From Pieris napi (Eukaryota; Arthropoda; Insecta; Lepidoptera; Pieridae), in contig NC_062236.1 in NCBI RefSeq assembly GCF_905475465.1, positions 2,118,001-2,182,000 on the forward strand: a DNA stretch of 64,000 nt, written 5' to 3'. A model generated the notes under the pieces. It did not search any database. It saw only the letters and a list, made by a program, of their open reading frames with translations, and was not told where the DNA came from. Position numbers and translations under genes: made by a program. The number at the start of each line of letters is the position of its first letter. Within the stretch, counting starts at the first letter, position 1. Below are positions 54,801 through 64,000 of this stretch, piece by piece.

Positions 54801-57800
54801 AGAAATAAAATATAAGCGAAATACTGAACTGTTAATTGCTATGTAACGAATGAATGCATTGAAACCATTGAAGAGAGTGCCTACGTTTGGCTATGCTCTC
54901 GGGGCGTAACTCCGATGATTTAGGAAATCGCCACGCTTATAAAACTAAGAAAGCCTGAGTAAGCAAAATGTACAGCCTTGGCTTGTACAGATACTGAATA
55001 AATTTTATAATATTTTTTTTTATTACTTTTCAGGACATCATTCAAGATGCCTTAGACACGTACGACGAATCACACGAACGCCATTTCATTGATGCATACA
55101 TAAAGAAAATGAAACAAGAACTCAAGGATAAAGATCGCACTACTTATTCATGTACTAAACAATTTTAATTTCCAAATATACAACAGATAATGAGTATTTC
55201 CATAGTTTATTAACTATTTTCTTTGATTATTATTACATTTGCTTACTCATTTTTGTTCCTAGCCGGTGAATGGATGGTTAACTTTTAGTGGACAACTGAG
55301 TAATTTGTTGTAAATTTTAACAGCTGGTTTAACTTTTCTTATTATTATTTCGAAAATTACAGTGGAACAGCTTGAAATGATTTGCACCGACTACGCCTTC
55401 CCCTCTGGCAGTGGTACTGAAATGGTTCTGACCTTCCTCATCGAACGAATGCTGATTCAGGGAGAAATTCAAGACAAAATACACGAAGAGATCGATAGGG
55501 TCGTTGGATATGATCGTTTGCCCACCCTTGATGATAGATGCAAGTAAGTATTTCTAAATATGTCACGTAAGCATAATCTTAGTTATAAAGATAACTATGG
55601 CTCGATTCGAGGATGTTTACATATATGAATGTTTGGAAGAAGGATTGTGTACTGTTTCTCAAACCTAAAGGGATGATCCTATACCAGTCTAACAGTGGGC
55701 AAGTGCGAGAAGTTCTATATATCCTTAGCAACCGAAATTACTTCACTTCACTTTGGGTACACGTCATCGCATTGATTTGTAAGCCCTGATTGGCGGTTTT
55801 GCGACAAATCTAATATTATTCCTTCGTAATTAATACGTATTACATTTTTAATAATTATATTATATTAATTGCCAATGCTTGCGAGCGTACTGAGTGAGGC
55901 CAAATTAACACTGCGCACTACAATATCATTTATTTATACAATAATTAAAAGTAAATAAAATAAAAATCAAAACAATATTTTAAAAGTTTCGTCCCTGGGG
56001 CAGTGTACCTTCAACGCTGGCAGCATTTCCTCGCTGTATTGCGAGACTTATTCTTTGAGCCAGGAAAGTGCCAGCTATACAATTAGTTTTATCTATTTTA
56101 TATTTATTATATTTTTTTTTATTCTATTTTATCTTTCATTCTTAATGTTATGTGTGTATGCGTTAATGTAAGATTCAAATTTAAAAAAAATTAAGAATAC
56201 GCGTGTGAGCCAGTATTGCTTATGTACAAAATATAAATAAATAAATCCGTGCCGCTACAAACTTTCTACCTTTCTCTGCTCACTGCTTATGTATATAGCA
56301 GTTAAAATTAATTGGATCACAACCGGGATGCGATCCCACGACCTCGGGGTTGCTTATCTACCTGACCTTTAAAAAGCTAACGTCGGCACTAAGTGATTGT
56401 AACAAATATATCAGAGTGACAATAATTACTTTACGTGGTTCAAATGTCAACCCCAACTGAATCCCAATTAGCCTCTATACATACTTTAAAGTTTCTTCTG
56501 TTAAAATCGTACCGTGCGTCTCAATTAATTAACAAAAATTTTCTACAACATTTTCTAAATATAATTCTTATCTTTGACATCTATTCGGACAAATATTATC
56601 AATATGGCACTCCTCTGCCTCCGCCATCTTGTCTTGAGGTTGTTTTGTGTTTGACATTTGTTGAAGACTCGACGCCGAATATATAAAATATATTTTAATA
56701 CAGTTTACGGTCTACGTTAATCAGTAATAATTAATAATAAGCTTGGTTAGACTATTTACTCTATCTTTACACAGTTTTTTTGCTTTTATCTTTTTTTTGT
56801 TCTGCGATATTGATACTGGTATTTATTTACTTGGCGATTCAAAAATGTAACTTCTCAAATATCATCACAAGCTTCCTCATTTACAGCCTTTGGCCTCAAA
56901 TTGATGATCGCATTATATATGCGCATTACACACGCAAGTTTCCACATGATGTTTTCCATCCCCGAGTGAGGGTTAAATACAGTAGGTTTCGAACCTGCGA
57001 CCTCAAGGACGCGAATTGCTGAATGAACATTGGGCACTAGGGCACTGCTGAAAAAGCTCACATAAATGTTTTATCATTATCATTTATTTACCAACTCCTC
57101 AAGCAGGAGCAGGCCTAAAAGAACAAGTCCCTTCTATGGAGATTTGTTTTTGATATAGGAGAAATTCAGAAAAACAATTGCCCTAGTTAATAAAATGATA
57201 TATTGCTTTCTAGTCTGCCGTACACTGAAGCTTGCCTGCGTGAGATTATGAGAACTGATACTCTGGTCCCTCTCGGAGTAGGTCATCGTGCCTTGACCGA
57301 TACTAAATTAGATGGATACACAATACCAGAGGTAACATTTCTCTTCTCTTCCAATTTAAAAAAAATCATTACGAAATGGTTGATCTGTGTTACGCTGAAA
57401 AAAAATTATTAGTCAGGAATGATTTTCGAATTCTTTCGAGTAGTTTAGTGTATGTCTTTTAGTATATTATTTTCAATTGGCTAACCTAGGAACATTACCT
57501 AATTTTATACTGTCCGTTTTTATATGGAAGCGATGATGTTGATATGACCTTATTACACCGTTTTAACATCATCTTTCTATCACAATGTAAACACAATTTG
57601 TTGTAAAAGAAACGAAATAGTAGTAATTAAAAGATTAATATTTTTTATAAGGGGCTAAGTTTTTACAATATTTTTTTTAAATATATTTCAGAATACATCG
57701 GTTTCTGTGAATCTGATGAGCCTAAACTTGGATGAGAAGATTTGGGGCGACCCAGAAAACTTCAGGCCCGAGAGGTTTATTCAAGATGGAAAATTGAATG

Positions 57801-58367
57801 TCTGTCTGGATAAAAGCCTGCCATTTGGAGCCGGTACGACTTTTTTTTATCTACTCTAAGGATGTGTTTGTTTTGTATGATAAAACTAAAAATGTATAAA
57901 ACCCATTGGGACATGCGATAGAGATATTTTAAGGGATTTTTAATATTTGCATTAACCGCCCAAACTAATAAACTCTAAACTCTAATGTAATCTCTTTAAA
58001 CTTTGCTAATCAAGTCTGAAGACTACTCACCTACTCTTAACTGCTGGTTTATAGCTTCTAGATTAGAGAATTGAGTTCATAAAGAACCAAAATTAACTCA
58101 CATTATTTATTATATAGAAATGTATTTTAGAAAAGAGGCGTTTCGGTATTTAATCAAAGGTATTCCACAGGTCGAAGGCTATGTGCTGGTGAAACATTCG
58201 CGCGGCAGAGCATGTTCCTCATTCTAGCAATGTTCATGCAATCTTTCCACGTCTCCACTGTCGACGGGAAACCACTGAAAGCTCGCTCACCAAGGGTGGA
58301 GGGCATCATTAGTAACAGGCCAGAGTTTTGGATTCGCATAAAGCCAAGGAATCAGTTTATTTTATAG
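51813..58367 (+). CDS. Cytochrome P450, CYP2-clan, CYP304/305-like (9 exons, 514 aa)
   Basis: ER-anchored haem mono-oxygenase; substrate unknown. Exons: 51,813-51,906, 52,304-52,552, 53,183-53,355, 54,103-54,375, 55,034-55,151, 55,363-55,543, 57,214-57,331, 57,692-57,833, 58,171-58,367; total 1,545 nt, all GT..AG, in frame. Features: N-terminal membrane anchor (2-18), PPGP hinge, FFTDGFFWHTQRRFSLRYMRD helix-C region with WxxxR, I-helix FPSGSGTEM (315-323), K-helix EIMR (373-376), FRPERF (426-431), haem loop PFGAGRRLCAG with Cys454. The usual acidic residue before the I-helix threonine is Gly. The exon 5 donor is weak (T|GTACTA); it is chosen because it restores LEQLEMICTDYAF, and reading through gives an early stop. 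AATAAA at about 58,559 is the poly(A) signal. The family call is from memory. Confidence 0.9.
52130..52258 (+). repeat. 3' half of the 22,275 SINE-like repeat, in P450 intron 1
   Basis: Runs from AGTGAGTTTTTTACGCCGGC to AATAAACATATTATTTTATT, colinear with 22,385-22,545, ending 45 bp before exon 2. Confidence 0.7.
53545..53840. repeat. AAATTCATTTAGGTAACATA interspersed repeat (copy 2), P450 intron 3
   Basis: Shares CATAATGTACACTTATGAAC, CCGCCACTCTTTAAACGCC, TTACACCATGTTCCACATGA and GTGGGAACAACACGCAA with 61,950-62,310. Confidence 0.7.
55552..57210. other. P450 intron 6 (1.67 kb), SINE remnants only
   Basis: Two tRNA-derived SINE fragments are seen on the minus strand. One is at about 56,230-56,400 (GAGGTCGTGGGATCGCATCC, degenerate B box). 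The other is at about 56,860-57,045 (CCTTGAGGTCGCAGGTTCGA, B box, then GGAAAACATCATGTGGAAAC). A 61-base stretch near 56,000-56,080 and the rest show no exon. Confidence 0.5.
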
Positions 58368-58558
58368 TTTGCAAGTGCCAAAGAAAATTATACTTTGTAT
58401 TAAGGAAAATTATGTAAAAATGCACTTTCATATACAATGTAATTGTATGTGTGTACAGTTTAGTTTAGTTTAGTTTAGGGTGTTTTATTTAGATTTTTTT
58501 GTATATATTCGTATTTTTTATACGCTAAGTGATGAGTGGCAAAGTTCTGTTGTTAACG

Positions 58559-58564
58559 AAATAA
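58559..58564 (+). terminator. Polyadenylation signal of P450 gene 1
   Basis: AATAAA about 190 nt past the stop, followed by a T-rich stretch (TTTTTGTTTTATTTATTTTA). Confidence 0.6.
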
Positions 58565-58599
58565 ACGGTTCTATCAGAAAATCTTTTTGTTTTATTTAT

Positions 58600-60165
58600 T
58601 TTATCTAATTAAGTTAAGACAAGTTTTAATAAATTTGGAAAATGAGTGTGTAAGCTTATACAAACCAGCCTCACAAATTAAATACAGACTTGAATGTCTT
58701 TATGCGTCGCATATTGTGCTACATGACCCGTAAACATATCAGGTTAAAACATTGTATCAGAAAGTAAGTCACAGCACTCATAATATGTGAAAATCATGAT
58801 TGAAAATATATTCTAATGGAAAATGACTATTCTGCCCCACAGAGGCACATAAATTCAGAAACGAAATTGAGTGCGAAGTATACATTTTTGTATACGGGAG
58901 TCAGGAGGTGTCTGTGAAGTTAGCAGAACACTTACCAGCAGAGCACAACAACAGTAGAGTTCACTGTTTTGCCTCAGTATACAATAGATCTAATAGAATC
59001 CGCGGAGTTCCCATGTCTGGAGCGAAAAATTTAATTTTTCAATCTTTTTTCGAATTGTGAGTGAAAAAATTACCAATTTTCATCAAACAGGTATTGCTCT
59101 CCTGAGAGAAAGAGAAGAGTTCAGCCCTGCGATTCTGTAACTCACTTTTCGAACTCACACAGCGGTTTTTGCATCTCACATAAACAATAAACTACAAGTT
59201 CCCACCTTTTCAGAATGCCAAATCGTAAAATAACTGCTTTACGACTGATTTGAGAGCGACCGCCGATGCAAAAACCGCTGTGTGAGTTCGAAAAGTGAGT
59301 TACATAATCGCAAGGCTGGCCTAGGCTTTATTGGATTTACTATAACATGTTACAGTTCTAATTCAATCCGCAGTGTTTTTATGTCTGCACACTATTTAAA
59401 TATTTTAACCACATTTTATAATTCTTTCTATTACAATTGTATGTGTTGTTTTATTGAGAACTTATTTTTCGAAATGCATAAGAAATCTTCGCTGTAATCG
59501 GGAAGCTGGCACAGCACTTTACGCTTTAAAAAACACCCTTTGTAGCTCCTCTCCTCGATGAAACTCTCCTCAGCTAGCACCGGGAAACTGGGCGTTGACA
59601 TATCGAAGGTTATCGATACACGAAGGTTCGTAATCCTTTAAAATATAGGTGCGCTCCAAAAACGTGACGAGGTCATTCGATTCTTAAGGAGTAAACTCCA
59701 AAATATAACTTAAATCGAAAGTAATAAAAGTATGCTCACTCTACTTGCTTCTAAATCTATAAACTAATTAGAAATTAAATATTTGCTGTATTGCTTCGTT
59801 TAGTAGATTATTGAAGATAATTTAATTGACGCATTTGATTACGTTAATAAATATTGGATTTCGCTGTCTTTCCGGGTATTCTGTAGATTTCAATTATCGA
59901 ATTCACTTGCGCACTCACCTCACTCAAGAGCTGAGGTGATTAAAGTGAGTTTGAGCCAAAGTCTAAACGAATGCCGTAGAAAATACTACTGTACCTTATT
60001 ATTTATTATCTGGAATAATGATCATATTTTTAATATTGACTAGCAAGTATTACTTTCTCGAATATTCCGAGTCGAAGACAATCGGCTTCACTCGTCATAA
60101 TTATATATTTAAGTGTTTAAGTAATCTTTATGTTCACGTAGGTTATTTTGCATTGCGCTTCAAGC
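58600..60165. other. Intergenic DNA between the P450 paralogues
   Basis: Contains the MITE at 59,125-59,315; otherwise no exon is visible. A TATATATTTAAG at about 60,101-60,112 is a weak TATA candidate for gene 2. Confidence 0.45.
59125..59315. mobile_element. CTGTAACTCAC foldback MITE (copy 4)
   Basis: The ends CCCTGCGATTCTGTAACTCA / TGAGTTACATAATCGCAAGG and the inner inverted words TTTTCGAACTCACACAGCGG / CCGCTGTGTGAGTTCGAAAA pair over about 45 bp. 191 bp. Confidence 0.88.
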
Positions 60166-61606
60166 ATGATCGGACTGCTTGTATTGGTGGCGCTGCTAGC
60201 TTTGTCTGTGATATGTCTATGGAAAAAAGCTTATAAACGACATGACAATTTTCCACCAGGTAAGAAATTTTTTAATTTAATTTATAATTTAGAAATAATA
60301 TATTTTATTTATTACCTCTTGCCCGTTTGCGAATAAAATTCCATTTTTATAGTTATATTTCTCTTACAGAGACAATTGCGTTGTATTATTCACATAGTAA
60401 CATTTTACAGTTATACAATATATAAGATTATTATTATTTTTATTATGGGCTTATATAGGCGATCTGCACACATACTATGAATTATTTTAATTAAAAGCGT
60501 AAATTCATTATAAATTTCGTTGACTAACAATATTTATTGAAATGATTAATTTTATAATTTCCGTAGTTATAAGGTTATCTTTTATAACCGCTATTTTCAC
60601 TTTTCACATTTTTTTGATTATACTCCAACGTATGTCTATGCGTAGAAATTGTTTCTTAAGGTTCTATTTGATATAACTCGAATGACAACGATTCTTGGAA
60701 AAAAAAAAAAGTTTTTATATTTAAAATATTTAAAGGATTTGATTGCAAAGCAGACACATTTATGATGATTCATTGGTAATTTTCAAAAAGAGGCGGAGCT
60801 ACTCATGCGTTCAAGTATATCCGATAATATAGATAACACTGGACATCATTCATCAATATGTCAATTATTAAGATAAAAGCATATTTGTTATTGTTACACG
60901 ACATTACAATGTTTAATGAACTGATTTGAATAAAAATGTCTATCGAAATGAATACGGAAAAAGTTGTTTTGTTTGATTTCCTTACGAGATCTTAAATTGT
61001 TATATAATATATATAATATCCCGTATAGATTATGTGGTCGTTGCTAACATTTTCATATATTTAAAAATCGTACAAATTCGGGATTGGAACTCGCTTTGGG
61101 AACTACCAGCCCGAAATTCAGAATATGAAAAAAAGCCTCAGCTGTTATTTTTCGATTGTATTTGCAAATCATATATTATCAAATAATATCGCAGTACCTA
61201 AGGGATAGTGCGTGTTTATGAACTCATGATTTGAGCTAAAATCGATCGATTTTATTTAAAAACAATTTTTCTAAGTAATTCCCGTTTCATGAAGCCTTAT
61301 GATATTTCATTGGCATATTTCTATTTGTCAGATTTCCTTTTTATCTTATCGTTTTAGGACCGCCAAGTCTGCCAATATACGGAGCCTATTGGATTATTGT
61401 TGCGAAAGCCTTCAACAACCTTGCACTGGCCACAATACGATTAGCTAAAGAGTACAATACGAAATTGGTGGGGCTATATTTAGGGCCTATTCCTGTGGTT
61501 CTGGTCAATGACTCTACTTTGATCAAGGAAGTACTGAATAGGGAAGAGTTTGATGGACGATTGGATACAATCATCCCTAGAGCAAGAGGTTTCTGGAAGA
61601 TATTAG
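60166..61606 (+). CDS. Cytochrome P450 paralogue, 5' part only (runs off the window)
   Basis: Exons 60,166-60,259 (94 nt) and 61,358-61,606 (249 nt) have exactly the lengths and phases of exons 1 and 2 of the gene at 51,813. They give MIGLLVLVALLALSVICLWK (membrane anchor), a KRHDNFPPGPPSLP hinge, and then AKEYNTKLVGLYLG, VNDSTLIKEVLNREEFDGR and RARGFWKILG, about 60-65% identical to gene 1 over this part by eye. The next expected exon (GLFFTDGFFW region, 173 nt) is not found up to 64,000, so intron 2 exceeds 2.39 kb. Start chosen by alignment to gene 1. No defect in what is visible. Confidence 0.85.
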
Positions 61607-61949
61607 GTAAGTAAGTCACAAAAAGACCTGTGTTACTGTCGAGAAAACGATTTTAATTATTTCTACTCTTGAGCGTAGAAGATTATTTGGTTTACCAACG
61701 ATTATATTATATTATTGTATTGATTGGTGTCTATGCATAAAGCTTTATAAAATTGACTATACGAGACTGTGTCGTAGTATTAAATTTATTACGTATTAAT
61801 CGAAAAAGCAACGAGGTAATATTATACCTAATCGACTCGAAAAATAACGTTTAATTCGACGTGTAAATTTCTTCAAATTCAATTTTATTCAATCGCTTAT
61901 ATTTTTAATGAACTTTAGATTTTTATCAATCAATATACACTTTATAATA

Positions 61950-62320
61950 AATTCAAATTCAAAATCATTTATTCATGTAGGTAACACAATGTACACTTAT
62001 GAACGTCAATAAATAAATACATATTAAATGCTTCTAATTTTACATTTTCTGCCAGTTCTCAAATCAAGTGCGTAGAATGGACGAGAAGAACTGGCTATAA
62101 ACTCTCCGCCACTTTTTTAATCGCTAAGTTTTTTGTTTAACAAAATGTTTGTAAGGAGCTGCAACCATTACACCATGTTCCACGAGACATCTTTGAGTAG
62201 TTAATAGTTAATTTATAATAAAAATAAAAAAACAAAGGTTTGTCCTCTATGAGCAGTAGGCATGGTGAAATAGGAGCACGCACTTACATTCCCGTGGGAA
62301 CAACACGCAAGGTCCAGTTA
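61950..62320. repeat. AAATTCAAATTCAAAATCAT interspersed repeat (copy 3), P450-2 intron 2
   Basis: The longest copy: from TTATTCATGTAGGTAACACA through CTGCCAGTTCTCAAATCAAG and AGACATCTTTGAGTAGTTAA to CCCGTGGGAACAACACGCAA. Confidence 0.75.
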
Positions 62321-63228
62321 ATAACTTTAAGCGTCTAATAAAACCTATGAGGATAAATTTAACGCTTGCGCACATGAAAATGAAATTAGCCAAGCGCTCG
62401 CGCATTGCGCAGACATTGTAAACAGAGAAGTTTTCATTTTCAAATTATTTGTGCATTTTTTGTGTAAAAGTTCATAATTGGCATCATTATTGTCAAGTAA
62501 ACATCAAGCCATCCTATCAATATTCTGTAACAACAATAGCATAACTGAGTTTTTGTATGCACTTTCGATGTAATTATATCCAAAAATTAACATTAAAGTC
62601 AGATCAGGGAGTCAGAGTAATAATAATAATAATAATAATTTTTATTAATCAGACAAATACAGTCCATTGATTGATTAGTGAGTTAGTAACAATCGTTTCT
62701 TAAGATCTTTGTTAGAGAATTAGTAAAAATAAGGAAAAAGTAGTTAAATAAAAAAAAACTATCAGGTACAAAGCCCTGCGGAGATGTCGGAGCAGTGTCG
62801 TAAATAGGGGCACTCCATTCTTTCGACTAACGACGAGGGATATAATATAAACTTATACGTATGTTTATTAGTAAATAAATGTATCGCTGTCATCGATCGC
62901 TAGTATCAAGGTATAAGCCTCGATCGATGATCTTAATTACTAATGTAATTAATTAATATAGATCAATGATATTAAGAATATACATAGCGATAAATAGCCT
63001 ACATCATGAGCACACCCCACATACACACCACCTACCTTCACTTTCACACCATCACACAACACAGCCGAATCAGATATTACTTAGTTAATATTTTATATTC
63101 TTTTCCTTTCTAAGTTTCGTAAATATTTGACGCTTTTGTATATAATATGTATCTTAAGTATATTTGTTTTTTGTTATATAATATGTATTTAAACTGTTGG
63201 AGTACGAAATAAATAAATAAATGTTCAG
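62321..63228. other. P450-2 intron 2, no exon seen
   Basis: Contains a TAA microsatellite (about 62,618-62,640) and AT-rich sequence. No match to P450 exon 3 on the plus strand. Confidence 0.5.
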
Positions 63229-63300
63229 CCCTGCGATTCTGTAACTCACTTTTGGAACTCACACATCGGTTTTTAAAAAGTGAGTTACAGAATCGCAGTG
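63229..63300. mobile_element. CTGTAACTCAC MITE, minimal 72-bp hairpin (copy 5)
   Basis: CCCTGCGATTCTGTAACTCA is followed after about 30 bp by TGAGTTACAGAATCGCAGTG. All interior sequence of the longer copies is deleted, leaving only the terminal repeats. Confidence 0.8.
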
Positions 63301-63561
63301 CTGCAGTCCAATTCGCCCAACCTCTATTGGGATTTGGCATGTATGCTAAATATTATATTGAACTTGTGTACGCGCTTTTTTTTAGATTACGAAATCTTGG
63401 GTTAAAGGTGGGGCCGAAAACTATAAACAATACATAATATTTATATAGATAATAATTAAGTTAAGAATTTGGCGTTGTTTAATATCATTTATCTCGGCGT
63501 TTGACCTCAACTAGAATTCTGCCTGTCCATCAACAGACGCAGTTCATAACAAGATATTTGT

Positions 63562-63960
63562 TTGTAATAATAATAATAATTTATTTGACAGAATATAGTT
63601 CAAAAATGTTATGGTGGCACAATCTAAAGTTCGCATATTCTGCAACACATAATGGCGTGCAAATTTGTCTTAAAAGGAATTTTACATAGAAGTTAAATAC
63701 ATTATGAGTCATATTATTATAGTGAATTCTTATATTATTTGTAGTGATAAAAAATAACATTATTAAACTATATATATATTAGTTATCAAATTAATATTAA
63801 TGGTAATGTTTCACGCAAATAATCATTAGTAGAATAACACATCTTTTCGAAAAGTATTACATTAAGTCGATTTTTAAAAACTGTAGTAGGAGGATCTTTT
63901 AATGATTTTTATAAATTATTATAGACCTTGATTGCCATATAAAAGGTGTTTTTCCTATAC
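63562..63960. repeat. Copy of the 43,607 TAA-tract repeat
   Basis: TAATAATAATAATTTATTTG, GGTGGCACAATCTAAAGTTC, TTCACGCAAATAATCATTAG and TTGATTGCCATATAAAAGGTG parallel 43,607-43,960 in order. Confidence 0.65.
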
Positions 63961-64000
63961 AACGCATGAGACTATGTACATAATATTATGTATTGTTTAA

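Noticed and set aside
61386..61619. Minus-strand ORF over P450-2 exon 2
   Set aside because: Shadow of a well-supported exon with a matching paralogue.
1..64000. CRISPR array, operon or bacterial-type signals
   Set aside because: Introns, TA/TTA target-site transposons, LINEs and insect gene families show nuclear insect DNA; no regularly spaced short repeats found.

Overview
The window is nuclear DNA of an insect, almost certainly a moth or butterfly. It is AT-rich, its genes have short exons with GT..AG introns, and it is full of transposon debris. The gene content fits Lepidoptera: a tandem array of acyl-CoA desaturases with the HRLWxH / HRLHH / HNFHH boxes, two tandem cytochrome P450s, many MITEs, tRNA-derived SINEs and LINE tails. 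I see no bacterial features, CRISPR array, rRNA or intact tRNA gene.

Layout. (1) 1-5,900: LINE debris and several copies of the 3' flank of a desaturase gene without the gene. (2) 5,937-20,698, minus strand: desaturase array. Copy A (5,937-8,273) and copy C (17,440-20,698) are intact four-exon genes. Both have coding exons of 214, 175, 162 and 457 nt and encode 335 residues. Copy B between them (11,965-13,259) is a broken pseudogene. A DUF7869-type ORF (15,562-16,428) and nested LINE/MITE debris lie between B and C. (3) 21-26.5 kb: intergenic repeats. (4) 26,574-32,126: a full-length non-LTR retrotransposon with two intact ORFs, a poly(A) tail and a 12-bp target-site duplication. It lies 130 bp upstream of the start codon of (5) a small conserved three-exon gene (32,268-33,737) homologous to human C15orf61. 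(6) 34,232-39,664: a large inverted duplication. Each arm carries a private insertion: a LINE fragment on the left, and a 1.44-kb near-perfect palindrome with a 3-bp TSD on the right. (7) 39.7-51.7 kb: transposon graveyard (dead mariner, internally deleted PIF/Harbinger-like element, foldback MITEs, SINEs, LINE tails). (8) 51,813-58,367, plus strand: complete nine-exon P450 (514 aa), followed by the first two exons of a paralogue (60,166-61,606) that continues past the window.

The desaturases would introduce double bonds into fatty acyl-CoAs in the ER membrane (membrane-lipid or pheromone-type pathways). The P450s are ER-anchored mono-oxygenases. There is no operon logic: each gene has its own promoter. 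The common theme is tandem duplication followed by transposon invasion. I did not find a convincing new biological system. The most notable items are the palindrome with its empty paralogous site, the intact retrotransposon separating a conserved gene from its upstream DNA, and the recurrent foldback MITE families. All family assignments were made by eye, without database searches.
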